From the NCBI RefSeq assembly GCF_963678225.1, contig NZ_OY782763.1:682001-746000 (forward strand): a stretch of 64,000 nucleotides of DNA. The letters run 5' to 3'. The notes under the pieces were generated by a model, which worked only from the letters and a program-made list of their open reading frames with translations, was not told the origin of the DNA and searched no databases. Below, piece by piece: positions 44,693 to 52,648 of the stretch. A program made the position numbers and the translations under genes. Numbering within the stretch: the stretch's first letter is position 1; the number at the start of each line of letters is the position of its first letter. Source of the stretch: an uncultured Cohaesibacter sp. (GTDB taxonomy: Bacteria; Pseudomonadota; Alphaproteobacteria; Rhizobiales; Cohaesibacteraceae).

Positions 44693-45331
44693 TTGAGTTT
44701 TAGGCTCAAATGGACACTTGCGGACACCGCAGCCATCGCTATTGGGCTTTTGCTCGGTGCGGGAATCACCGGAGGCTGGCTGTACGGCTTTCAGACAGAA
44801 TTTATAAATTTGATCAGTATGATCGCAGCTATCGGCGCGACATATTTCGCATTCAAATCCGCGGCTATAGCATCCACTCAATTCAGGCTGTTTATTCTCG
44901 AACGTGAAATCCAAGAAGTAGACCTTGTACTTGACGGTCTGTCCAAAGCGATTAGTTACTCTAAGTCCTCTTTTAGCAACCCAGAATTCACATTGACTGA
45001 AGGAGGCAACAAAGAGGCGTGCTATCGCATTCAGAATGTTCTGAGGATCGGAGAATACATTGACAAAGGTTTTCTTTACGCCTTTTACAACTACCCTCGC
45101 GATATGCAGGTAAGAAATGAGAAAGCCTGCAAAACTCTCCCTATTATCGAGAGATACTGCAGCCAATTGCTTGGACACGATTGGAAGAACTGTCTTCACA
45201 CTCAAACAGACCTGCGCAAGGTTTTGGCTGAAGCAGAACCTGAGGTTAGAGACTATATAAACAACCAGAAAACCCGATTTCTTAACAAACGCATAGAGCT
45301 CAACGAAAAAAGAGAAAGTCTGCTGTACTAA
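44693..45331 (+). CDS. Two-TM membrane moron protein (possible exclusion/Abi)
   Basis: 212 residues from a TTG at 44693, chosen because GGAGGGAG lies 8 nt upstream and no in-frame ATG is better. Two N-terminal TM helices (TAAIAIGLLLGAGITGGWLY and FINLISMIAAIGATYFAF) are followed by a cytoplasmic helical domain of about 150 residues (STQFRLFILEREIQEVDLVL; NLGHDWKNC-like cysteines later). The layout recalls membrane-anchored putative phage abortive-infection proteins, but I see no diagnostic motif. It is on the + strand within the leftward early operon, between the primase and the pentapeptide cassette. Confidence 0.65.
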   Translation: MSFRLKWTLADTAAIAIGLLLGAGITGGWLYGFQTEFINLISMIAAIGATYFAFKSAAIASTQFRLFILEREIQEVDLVLDGLSKAISYSKSSFSNPEFTLTEGGNKEACYRIQNVLRIGEYIDKGFLYAFYNYPRDMQVRNEKACKTLPIIERYCSQLLGHDWKNCLHTQTDLRKVLAEAEPEVRDYINNQKTRFLNKRIELNEKRESLLY

Positions 45332-45339
45332 AGCAACCA

Positions 45340-45469
45340 ATAAAAACACCCCTCCCTGCTCCGGTTCATCTTTGACTGGCAGTGGCAGGCGCTCGGCCAT
45401 GCACCAATGCTCGAAATGAGCGTTTCCATCAAGCGTCGGAGGCGCAGTTGAATAATCAAGCTTAAGCAT
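45340..45469 (-). pseudogene. 5' part of a small early gene cut by the membrane-protein cassette
   Basis: From the ATG at 45469 the frame reads MLKLDYSTAPPTLDGNAHFE then HWCMAERLPLPVKDEPEQGG, phage-like text, before it runs into the antisense of the + gene. The open frame continues antisense to 44603, where its stop overlaps the primase ATG (ATGA), so the last ~25 codons (… RNSTMASLARRAA) may be the original 3' end. Interpreted as a small gene split by insertion; could instead be an intact antisense-overlapping gene. Confidence 0.4.
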
Positions 45470-45570
45470 CGCTCGGCCTCACGTAGCTTTTGCGAAGATC
45501 GAAAAGCTCTTCCGCAATGTAAAAGGGATCGTTTCCAAGCCAGCAAGCGAGTACGGCGCTGCTATTTGTG
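45462..45570 (-). pseudogene. 3' part of a small early gene cut by the pentapeptide cassette
   Basis: The frame ending at 45462 encodes AVLACWLGNDPFYIAEELFD LRKSYVRPSDA, which looks like real coding text. It overlaps the next gene's ATG by 8 bp. Its probable 5' part lies on the other side of the cassette at 47650-47759. Confidence 0.4.
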
Positions 45571-45665
45571 GGAATTGTCAAATGATAACAGTTGACGCCC
45601 CTGCCACCAGTTGTCGAAACTGAGCAGGAATGCAATCGAAGATATTCAAAGGCAAGGCTGGCGAG

Positions 45666-47648
45666 ATGAGCGACGAAGATTTTAAAGGCACCCCTGAAGA
45701 CCTCGAGGCGATTAAAAAGGGTAGTGAATACTGGAATACCTACGTAAGTCGTAAATTTGAAAAAGAAAAATATTGGACAGCAGATCTCACAGGGGCAGAG
45801 CTGACAAAAGCAAAGCTCTCGAACGCCATTCTCATAGCGGCAAAGCTCAAAAACGCCAATCTCTCGAGGGCGAAACTCGTAGCGGCAAGACTCATAAAAG
45901 CCAATCTCTCGTACGCAAACCTCTCGGGTGCCGATCTCACAAAAGCTAATCTCTCGGGTGCTGATCTCACAGAAGCCAATCTCTCGGGTGCCGATCTCAT
46001 AGAAGCCAATCTCTCGGGGGCCAATCTCTCGGGCGCTATTCTCTCGGGAGCCTGCCTCAATGGCGCTAACTTCCAAGGCGCCAATCTCAAAGGAGCGGCT
46101 CTCGAAAAAGCAGATGTTCAAGGCACAGACTTCAGTCGAGCTGATTTGGTAGGGATTGACTTTCACGGCATAAATATCAAAAGAGCTAGCTTTCAAAACG
46201 CAACCCTTGTTGGCGCTGAATTTAGTGGCTGGGATCTTGTAAACATGGATTTCAGTGGCGCAAATTTGAAACGAAGCAACTTCGAACGAGCAATGCTGAA
46301 TGGAGCACAGTTCAGAAGTGCAAACCTCAATGACTCTAAACTCGCTTTTGCAAACCTCACGGAAGCAAATTTCAACAATGCTCAACTTGAGGGAGCGGAT
46401 CTTAGGTGCGCTATATTTGATAGAATAGAATTTGGAGGAGCGTTTCTCGATGGAGCTAATCTCAACGACGCGGATCTCAGAGGAGTTTACTTTCGAGGAG
46501 CAAGCCTCCATCAAACAAAATTCAAGAATGCGAATCTTTCGGGGGCAGATCTCATTGGGGCGCGACTTTCGGAAGCAAACTTTGAAGAAGCCATTCTTGA
46601 TGATGCTCAGTTTGTTCGAGCCGATCTTTTTCGAATCAACTTTAAAAAAACCCAACTCGAACGAGCTAATTTTGAAGGCGCCAATCTTTGCGAAGCTAAT
46701 TTCGAAGGAGCTAAACTCAATAAAGCAAACTTCGAACAGGCAAATCTTACAAGAACAAATCTCGATAAGACCGACTTGGACGGAGCTTCGCTTCATAAAG
46801 CAAATCTCAGCCAAGCACACTTTAAACAGCACCATCTTAAGACGACATTCGGTCAGCCAATTCTTGATAATACTCAACTCGTTGATGACGAAAATGGGGT
46901 TTCTGAGTTCGATGAAGATTATGATAAACACATCGGTTCTGAGAGAACTGATCCAGCAATGGAACCTGCCCCTCAACAAAATACGCGGCATTCGACACAG
47001 GTCGAAGCATCTCCTCTCATCTTTAAACCTCAAACGTTGCTGACAATCACCCCAGTAACGCTCAACACACAAGGCGAGAAACAGATCAATTTTGAACTGC
47101 AGGCCCTTGCCATCCCCTTCCGGCGCCAAAACAATTGTCTTCCAGAATTGTTTGACTTGGCGATCAATTCCTTTTTCGATGATGATAACATCACAATCAT
47201 CAACGAGTTCCGAGGAGAAGAGTTTCCTGATCTTATAAATCACATGGTACGCAATTGGGCGGGCCGCAATGTGTTTCCGGCACAGCAAGCTATTCTCAAA
47301 GCAATAGACGAGCAGAACGCTATAGTTTACTTCGGAAGCATTGAATCTTTGAAAACAAAGAGGTTCAAAAGCGTTCAAAAAATAGTTCTTTTTACAAGCA
47401 AACTTGGCCCCAAACAAACATTGGTAGCAGCCTTCGTCGCAGGCTGTAGTATCGCATTCGTGTGTGCAGGCCCATCTGTAGGAACAAGTATTGGGACGGT
47501 CAGCGCAGCAACTGCTGAAGCTGGCGCTGAGATCATTCGCGCAGTAGGGCATTATTGGGCGATGAAAATTCAATATGAGAGCGACAAGATTAAAGCTAGC
47601 GCAACGGCCGAAATCAAAGCAAAAAATGACAGTAATATCGAGCAATGA
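45666..47648 (+). CDS. Pentapeptide-repeat membrane protein (moron)
   Basis: 660 residues from the ATG at 45666 (MSDEDFKGTPEDLEAIKKGS); an ATG at 45630 is in frame. Residues ~35-390 are pentapeptide repeats of the A(D/N)LxxA type (for example ANLSGADLTKANLSGADLTE), a right-handed quadrilateral beta-helix. After an acidic linker, residues ~450-580 form a globular domain (INFELQALAIPFRRQNNCLP, LAINSFFDDDNITIINEFRG, then QKIVLFTSKL). A hydrophobic segment (TLVAAFVAGCSIAFVCAGPS) and a charged tail follow. The repeat may bind protein or DNA surfaces and the C-terminus may insert in the membrane. Direction, AT-rich composition and site mark it as an inserted, lysogen-expressed gene. Confidence 0.8.
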   Translation: MSDEDFKGTPEDLEAIKKGSEYWNTYVSRKFEKEKYWTADLTGAELTKAKLSNAILIAAKLKNANLSRAKLVAARLIKANLSYANLSGADLTKANLSGADLTEANLSGADLIEANLSGANLSGAILSGACLNGANFQGANLKGAALEKADVQGTDFSRADLVGIDFHGINIKRASFQNATLVGAEFSGWDLVNMDFSGANLKRSNFERAMLNGAQFRSANLNDSKLAFANLTEANFNNAQLEGADLRCAIFDRIEFGGAFLDGANLNDADLRGVYFRGASLHQTKFKNANLSGADLIGARLSEANFEEAILDDAQFVRADLFRINFKKTQLERANFEGANLCEANFEGAKLNKANFEQANLTRTNLDKTDLDGASLHKANLSQAHFKQHHLKTTFGQPILDNTQLVDDENGVSEFDEDYDKHIGSERTDPAMEPAPQQNTRHSTQVEASPLIFKPQTLLTITPVTLNTQGEKQINFELQALAIPFRRQNNCLPELFDLAINSFFDDDNITIINEFRGEEFPDLINHMVRNWAGRNVFPAQQAILKAIDEQNAIVYFGSIESLKTKRFKSVQKIVLFTSKLGPKQTLVAAFVAGCSIAFVCAGPSVGTSIGTVSAATAEAGAEIIRAVGHYWAMKIQYESDKIKASATAEIKAKNDSNIEQ

Positions 47649-47649
47649 T

Positions 47650-47759
47650 GTCCCTCTCAAATGCCAGAAGTGCTCTAGTTCGCCCCCGACCTTAAGTATC
47701 GTTTCCCAAAAATCTGGTGCTATCTTCGGCGGCGTCCGATTTGCGTACTTGCCCTTCAT
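47650..47759 (-). pseudogene. 5' part of a small early gene cut by the pentapeptide cassette
   Basis: From the ATG at 47759, which overlaps the upstream gene's stop as ATGA, the frame reads MKGKYANRTPPKIAPDFWET then ILKVGGELEHFWHLRGTSLL before entering antisense pentapeptide sequence. Translational coupling and coding-like text suggest the start of a real gene whose end is now at 45462-45570. Confidence 0.45.
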
Positions 47760-47971
47760 GCCGCATTCACTTCTTTGTCTACGCCAACGGCAGCGAGAAG
47801 CTTGTTTGCCGAGTCCAGAGCTTCAGTCGGAGACAGCATCCGCGTGCCGGGGTTGGAAACCTGCATTGGCCCATTGACGATAAACAGCCGATTGCCGCTG
47901 ACTGGGTCTGCCCAAGGGCGCACTTCGATTGGTGGGCGGAACGACGCCACCCCTGATGGTCGCTTTTTCAT
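47756..47971 (-). CDS. Small early phage protein, unknown
   Basis: 71 residues: MKKRPSGVASFRPPIEVRPW, then GNRLFIVNGPMQVSNPGTRM and SPTEALDSANKLLAAVGVDK. It begins 5 bp after the stop of the upstream HTH gene and its stop overlaps the next start by ATGA, so it belongs to the tightly packed leftward early operon. No family recognised. Confidence 0.65.
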   Translation of the reverse strand: MKKRPSGVASFRPPIEVRPWADPVSGNRLFIVNGPMQVSNPGTRMLSPTEALDSANKLLAAVGVDKEVNAA

Positions 47972-47976
47972 TAGGG

Positions 47977-48792
47977 TTACTCCGCCTCAATCAGACGGCG
48001 CGTTGGGCGCCGCTGTTCAAGGGCTTCAGCGTGCATATTCTCAACCTCGGTCAGAGAGACACCCTTGGCTTTGGCATGCGCCTTAATCATCGAGGTCACG
48101 GTCGCTTTATCGCACGCGATCCAACCCTTGATCTGGGCTTTCAGGCAGCCCTTTGAGCAATAGAGCTTGAAAGCGATGGATTTGCGCGCCTGATCACCGA
48201 CATTGTGCAAGCCAATGCCTTTCATGATGGCCCATTCCGTCGTGCCATATTCTCCGGCAGCAGCGCGCACCATAGCCGCAATCTGCCGTGGCATTTCTGG
48301 CATGTCCGGTGTGGACACTGCTGATTTACCTTTCCATTCGCGACACAAGCTCTGAGCCGTGAAATAAGAACAGCAGAGCTGCTCGGCGATTTGTTCGTAT
48401 GTCATGGCCCAACGGAAGCGCATGGCGTGAGCCACCATCTTGCGTGCTTGGCGGCCATTCTTGGCCCGCATGAACTGGCTGAGTGCGATATCATGATAAT
48501 CGCAAGCTTCGCGCACCAGCCGCTGCAGAGACAGATCCAGTCTCCTGAACCAGATCTCGCACTCATCCGTTGGCTTTTCGCGGCTTTGCCGCCGCTCCAT
48601 CTCAATGAATGACGGCACCCGCATGACACACCGACCGGCTTGCAGCTTTTCACGCTGCATCTCAGCTTGAATATCTTCAATTTCCTCGCGGATGCCCTTG
48701 AGGCCGGTATAGTTGAGCGCGATGACCTTGACGCTATTGCCGATCCGCAGCCTGTGGCGAATATTTGCCCGTTCCTTTTCACTCAAAAGCAT
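47977..48792 (-). CDS. HTH protein, DnaA-C/replication-regulator-like
   Basis: 271 residues. The N-terminal ~90 residues are helical and charged (YTGLKGIREEIEDIQAEMQR). Residues ~115-155 hold a helix-turn-helix, AHAMRFRWAMTYEQIAEQLC then CSYFTAQSLCREW, similar to DnaA domain IV or sigma-region-4 type HTHs of alphaproteobacterial phages. The C-terminal half has three cysteines (LYCSKGCLKAQIKGWIACD). Probably a DNA-binding early regulator or replication initiator. Adjacent to the CII-like gene with no gap. Confidence 0.6.
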   Translation of the reverse strand: MLLSEKERANIRHRLRIGNSVKVIALNYTGLKGIREEIEDIQAEMQREKLQAGRCVMRVPSFIEMERRQSREKPTDECEIWFRRLDLSLQRLVREACDYHDIALSQFMRAKNGRQARKMVAHAMRFRWAMTYEQIAEQLCCSYFTAQSLCREWKGKSAVSTPDMPEMPRQIAAMVRAAAGEYGTTEWAIMKGIGLHNVGDQARKSIAFKLYCSKGCLKAQIKGWIACDKATVTSMIKAHAKAKGVSLTEVENMHAEALEQRRPTRRLIEAE

Positions 48793-49272
48793 CTACTCGC
48801 CCTCCTCGATTTGCTTGATCGCCATGTCCATGCCAACGCCGACCTGAAGCAGGTCTGCGATCTCTTTGCGCAAACAGAGTTGCCGCGCTTCGTCTTGTGA
48901 TATGCAGCCATCATCGGCCAATGCCTGCCCGATCTTCTGGACGACATCGCCCATTTCCTTGAGCATCGCAGCGAGCTGCTGATTGATATCGCCCTCCCAA
49001 CGCCCCTCAGGCAACTTGACCAGCTCATAGCCCAGCTCCCGCACCAGAGCGCGGCTAACCACCGGCTCGCCGATATCCTTTTCAACATCAGCAACCACAT
49101 CCACCGGCATCCAGTCACAACCCTGAGGCTGGCCATAGCGAGCCATCTGTGCAGTACTAACGCGGGTAACCCCTGCAGCACATTCCACCCCGCCTGCCTT
49201 TTTTGTCGCCTCACGACAGCGACCGCGAATGCGCAGGTAAAAATCAGCGCTATATTGGCGAGCACAGGTCAT
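48793..49272 (-). CDS. CII-like phage regulatory protein
   Basis: 159 residues from the ATG at 49272, which overlaps the preceding stop (TCATGA on the + strand). Text such as ECAAGVTRVSTAQMARYGQP and CDWMPVDVVADVEKDIGEPV, then LAAMLKEMGDVVQKIGQALADD, fits the phage regulatory CII / CP76 family: an N-terminal HTH and a C-terminal helical oligomerisation region. It would activate lysogeny promoters. Position in the leftward early operon after the Cro-like gene matches the usual place of cII relative to cro. Confidence 0.65.
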   Translation of the reverse strand: MTCARQYSADFYLRIRGRCREATKKAGGVECAAGVTRVSTAQMARYGQPQGCDWMPVDVVADVEKDIGEPVVSRALVRELGYELVKLPEGRWEGDINQQLAAMLKEMGDVVQKIGQALADDGCISQDEARQLCLRKEIADLLQVGVGMDMAIKQIEEGE

Positions 49273-49619
49273 GAGAAACTTTCCTCCCCTTTCTCGCTGA
49301 CAACAGCCGACCAGTCTTGCAGACTGGTCGAGCAAACGAACCGGGAGCAAATGTCATGGAAACGAAGCCTTTCCCGCTCAGTCATGCAACCCAAAAGGCG
49401 CTCGGAAAATTCAGCAAAAGAAAGCGCAGGCAAATCCGCGCCAGCCTTGTCAGCATCGAGCGCGCGCAGCGCATCGGGGCGCGGCTTGCCAACAAAAGGT
49501 CGGGCACTGCCAAGGGAGGGTACGGCAGGCCCAACACTAGGCCAGACGCGTTTGGGGTTACGAAGGGAAACCGCACCGCGTCTGGCAGATAAATGCAATG
49601 AGAGGACAGGCGTATGCAT
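49269..49619 (-). CDS. Early operon protein, unknown
   Basis: 116 residues from the ATG at 49619 (GAGG 5 nt upstream). The first half is Pro/Arg/Ser-rich and low complexity; the second half (LPALSFAEFSERLLGCMTER, ERLRFHDICSRFVC) is helical. It overlaps the CII-like start by 4 bp and follows the Cro-like gene by 7 bp. Function unknown. Confidence 0.6.
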   Translation of the reverse strand: MHTPVLSLHLSARRGAVSLRNPKRVWPSVGPAVPSLGSARPFVGKPRPDALRALDADKAGADLPALSFAEFSERLLGCMTERERLRFHDICSRFVCSTSLQDWSAVVSEKGEESFS

Positions 49620-49626
49620 GGGAACC

Positions 49627-49860
49627 TCAAGCAGCGGTGGGATTGGAAGTTTGGGGGAGCGTGTAAAAATCATTCGGCAACAGCTCGCCGCCGCTCACAT
49701 CAATCATGCGCTGCATGACTTTGGGGCTAGGTGGGCGGTCCTGATTGATTATTCGTAGTATAGTCGTGTCAGCACAGCCAAACCGCCGCCCAGCTTCTTT
49801 GGAGCTAATCGCTTGTCTATCAATATATGATGCCAAAGGGTGTTTCGTTGCAGGATGCAT
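49627..49860 (-). CDS. Cro-like HTH repressor
   Basis: 77 residues, divergent from the CI-like gene. A clear helix-turn-helix: HPLASYIDRQAISSKEAGRR with FGCADTTILRIINQDRPPSP. Small size, position as first gene of the leftward operon and shared operator region are those of Cro. It should counteract CI on the 49.9-kb operators. Confidence 0.75.
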   Translation of the reverse strand: MHPATKHPLASYIDRQAISSKEAGRRFGCADTTILRIINQDRPPSPKVMQRMIDVSGGELLPNDFYTLPQTSNPTAA

Positions 49861-49875
49861 ATGGCTTCTCCATAA

Positions 49876-49968
49876 CTGCGAATTTGCAGTATAGAAAAAC
49901 AGCTATTTTGCAGCTTGTCAAGCAATATTGCAGCAAGATTTTGCCCTCAATTTACTGCATAATTGCAG
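49876..49968. promoter_or_regulatory. Left operator/promoter region (cro-cI divergent)
   Basis: Two 14-bp palindromic sites CTGCGAATTTGCAG (49876-49889) and CTGCATAATTGCAG (49955-49968), a third site AGCTATTTTGCAGC (49901-49914), and a weaker half site near 49922. A leftward −35 TTGACA (minus strand, 49916-49921) has the third site in its spacer. The same third site lies inside the rightward promoter at 53501, which argues for a common CI/Cro operator. Confidence 0.7.
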
Positions 49969-49984
49969 ACAGGAGCCAGACATC

Positions 49985-50776
49985 ATGACAAAACCAGAAG
50001 AAATCGCCATTGCGCGCATTAAACTCGCGATGAGAATTACAGGACTAGACGCAACCCCTCTTGCTCGCTCTGCAGGAATGGCAGGAACGACACTTTCGCG
50101 ACTGCTCAGCGGGAAGGCAACGTCTGTCCCCTCAACAAGATCCATGATGAAACTGGACGAAGCCGTCGCACAGCACGTTAAAAGCAATCAAGCAACGCCC
50201 GAACAAATTGCATTGTATGAAAAAGAGTACATAAAAGGCGCGAGAGTTACGCTTAGCGATAGTCAGCAACCGGATCCTAGCGAAATTGAAACAACAGCCA
50301 TTGAGCGCTCATTCTTTTCAGACTATTTCTCAGACCCACGCACCATACCCGTCTTGGGTACCGCAGCTGGCTCTGCCCTTGGCGCATTTGAAATCGGCTC
50401 CGAAGTAATAGACCACGTGCGCCGACCTCCTGCGCTTGCCGGTATTAAGGATATCTACGGCATATATGTTGTAGGCGAAAGCATGGTCCCTGAACACAAC
50501 CCAGGCGACCTAAGGATTATTCATCCCCATCGACCAGCGAGACCTGGCGATAGCGTAATAATCCAAACATACAATGCTGCAACAGACACCCGGGAAGCAT
50601 TCATCAAACGACTCATTTCAATGAACAGCCACCAAGTCGTTTGCTATCAACACAATCCGCATTTGGAAATTTCCTACACACGCCCAAACGGCGACCCGTA
50701 TAGCAACGACAGCACGGCAACTTATGCAACCCAGGTCCACAAGGTTCTAACCGTCAATGAGCTACACGGTTTTTAA
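49985..50776 (+). CDS. CI-like repressor with S24 peptidase domain
   Basis: 263 residues from the ATG at 49985 (ACAGGAG upstream). Residues ~5-60 hold an HTH (LARSAGMAGTTLSRLLSGKA). The C-terminal domain is LexA/S24-like: IYGIYVVGESMVPEHNPGD with the catalytic Ser in GESM, and the catalytic Lys in EAFIKRLISM. Ala-Gly in VLGTAAGSALG is a possible self-cleavage site. It should keep the prophage silent and be inactivated by RecA on DNA damage. Unlike in lambda, insertions now separate it from the right operator. Confidence 0.85.
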   Translation: MTKPEEIAIARIKLAMRITGLDATPLARSAGMAGTTLSRLLSGKATSVPSTRSMMKLDEAVAQHVKSNQATPEQIALYEKEYIKGARVTLSDSQQPDPSEIETTAIERSFFSDYFSDPRTIPVLGTAAGSALGAFEIGSEVIDHVRRPPALAGIKDIYGIYVVGESMVPEHNPGDLRIIHPHRPARPGDSVIIQTYNAATDTREAFIKRLISMNSHQVVCYQHNPHLEISYTRPNGDPYSNDSTATYATQVHKVLTVNELHGF

Positions 50777-50790
50777 GAGCCAATTAAGGA

Positions 50791-51577
50791 TTGGAGGCTT
50801 TTTGGAATTTTTTTTGGTTGTCGGACGCGCAATGGGCTGTGATTGAGCCTCTTTTGCCGAATAGCAAGGGAGGATCCCGCCGTGCCGATGATCGCCAGGT
50901 CATCTCTGACATCATCCATGTTTTGAAAGTGGACTACCGCTGGTGTAACTGCCCTGCAGACTATGCCCCCCCCCAACAACGATCTATAACCGGTTCAACA
51001 GATGGTCGCACAAACGGTTCTGGGTTGATCTCATTGATGCTCTGGCAACTTCAGGTGCCGTGGCCAAAAGCACCGCTATCGATAGCACCTATGTCAAGGC
51101 TCACCGTTCTGCCCATGGCGGTAAAGAGGAGCAAAAAATCAGGCGATCGGGCCGTCGCGGGGTGGACAAACCACCAAAATCCACGTTCTGACCGATGTCA
51201 TTGGACGCCCTTTTGCATTCAAGTTGGCTGGTGGCAACGCTGCAGATAGTCCAATTGCGCCTGTATTGCTGAACAGTTTAAAAGGTGCGAGATACTTGCT
51301 CACAGACAAAGGTTATGGCGAAAGCATTTGCGTCAGCTGGCCATCGTCCCGGTCATTCCTAGTCGCTCAAATCGCAAGCGTTCAATCCACTATGATGAGC
51401 GGCGTTACAGAGATCGCCACCTTATCGAAAACGCCACCTTATCGAAAACGCCTTCTGTCGCCTCAAAGACTTCCGACGCGTATCAACTCGTTATGGCAAA
51501 CTCTCCAGAAACTTCCTACCCGCAGTCGCTTTGGCAACCCTCATTGCATTCTGGATTTGATTGAGCCTGCAGCATAA
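50791..51577 (+). mobile_element. Degenerate IS5-type insertion sequence, copy 1
   Basis: Encodes pieces of an IS5-family (IS1031/IS427-like) transposase in several frames: LSDAQWAVIEPLLPNSKGGS, AKSTAIDSTYVKAHRSAHGG, and the DRHLIEN DDE-end motif. Frameshifts lie at a C9 run (about 50966-50975, GCCCCCCCCC), at a deletion near 51320, and at a 17-bp tandem duplication (CCACCTTATCGAAAACG twice at about 51416-51449). Terminal repeats could not be set with confidence. It begins 14 bp after the cI stop. Confidence 0.8.
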
Positions 51578-51743
51578 TGCGGATTTCCACTTATCGGTCC
51601 AGCGTTTGATCTTGTCGTCCATGGTCGTACTCATCGCTATTTTCCTTATCTATAGCATGAGCAGAGTTTCAATGGGTCAATACATCGACAACCATTGGTC
51701 GAGGAAAATGCGGCGAAGTTTTTAAGCTTTGTCAGTAAAAGTA

Positions 51744-52580
51744 TCAACAAAACCTGTTATATACTGCATTAAATAAGTCATCCCCAGTGATTGGCTCAGG
51801 GCTATATACCTCTGGCCTATCTTGGCTCTCAAAAGCATCAAGAAACTCTTCAGGACACCTGAAGTCACCAAGTTTGAATATTTCAGGTGAATAGTGCCAC
51901 CATTGAGACTTGAGTAAGCGCTCAATTACATCCTCACTAAAACGATAGCGTAGAATTTTTGCCGGGTTTCCCGCGACGATTGCGTATGGAGGAACGTCTT
52001 TTGTAACTACTGCGTTTGCTCCGACGATCGATCCTGTGCCTATTGTAATATTGCGAGCTAATGTTGCATCTTTTCCAATCCATACATCATGTTCAATAAC
52101 TGGTGCTGGCTGATTTAAGTCATCAGGCCAAACCACCTCTAAATCATCACATGCAAATCTGCGGCGTGCTTCTAAGAAAGATCGATAGCCATTGGCTTCT
52201 TTTACATCATATAGAATAGACGAAGTCGTTACCCATTCCATGGGGTGACGTAAACCGAAAAAGCTGAGCCCGATCGCAATGGAGCAATATCTCCCAATAT
52301 TTGCTATATTGGGCAAATTCGTTTCTGAGTAGGAAAAAGACCCCATATCATGAAGCCAAGTTGCTTGAGGAAAGCACGCGTAGGGTTCAACTTTAAGAAA
52401 ATCTTTAAAATGAACGCGATGGTCTGGTCTAAATCTGTTGTCTTTACGACCAAAATAAATATTTAGAGATTTGAATAAATCAACAACATCCTGCGTCATA
52501 TACAAAGACAAAAAATCTCGTCCAACAGCGTGGACTTGCGGGAAAGACCTTACCTTCTCAATCAATTCTGCATTAAACAA
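51744..52580 (-). CDS. CatB/XAT-like hexapeptide acetyltransferase
   Basis: 278 residues. The left-handed beta-helix hexapeptide core is visible: IANIGRYCSIAIGLSFFGLR, then PVIEHDVWIGKDATLARNIT, IGTGSIVGANAVVTKDVPPY and the typical ending AIVAGNPAKILRYRF. The RHPMEWVTTSS segment carries the His used by xenobiotic acetyltransferases. It would move acetyl from acetyl-CoA to a hydroxyl, probably of a sugar rather than an antibiotic. AT-rich codon use differs from the phage and matches the left-end cargo. It lies between two related IS remnants. Confidence 0.85.
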   Translation of the reverse strand: MFNAELIEKVRSFPQVHAVGRDFLSLYMTQDVVDLFKSLNIYFGRKDNRFRPDHRVHFKDFLKVEPYACFPQATWLHDMGSFSYSETNLPNIANIGRYCSIAIGLSFFGLRHPMEWVTTSSILYDVKEANGYRSFLEARRRFACDDLEVVWPDDLNQPAPVIEHDVWIGKDATLARNITIGTGSIVGANAVVTKDVPPYAIVAGNPAKILRYRFSEDVIERLLKSQWWHYSPEIFKLGDFRCPEEFLDAFESQDRPEVYSPEPITGDDLFNAVYNRFC

Positions 52581-52648
52581 TTTTTAATTCCAATAAACAA
52601 ACGTTGTATCCAGAATTAAGCTATAAACCTTTCGTTTGTCTCCTATCA

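Noticed and set aside
44603-45469. Minus-strand frame of 288 codons opposite the two-TM gene
   Set aside because: Also codon-aligned with the + gene. The body has no domain logic; the + frame has clear TM helices and a ribosome site. Only the first ~45 codons and the last few are considered as split-gene remnants.
45462-47759. Minus-strand frame of 765 codons
   Set aside because: Its codons are exactly aligned with the + pentapeptide gene, so it stays open simply because that gene lacks TTA, CTA and TCA codons. Only its two ends look like real coding sequence.
51744-52580. Chloramphenicol resistance gene (CatB)
   Set aside because: The fold matches the XAT/CatB group, but N-terminal text, composition and the polysaccharide-modifying company suggest a sugar O-acetyltransferase. 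Resistance cannot be claimed from this sequence.
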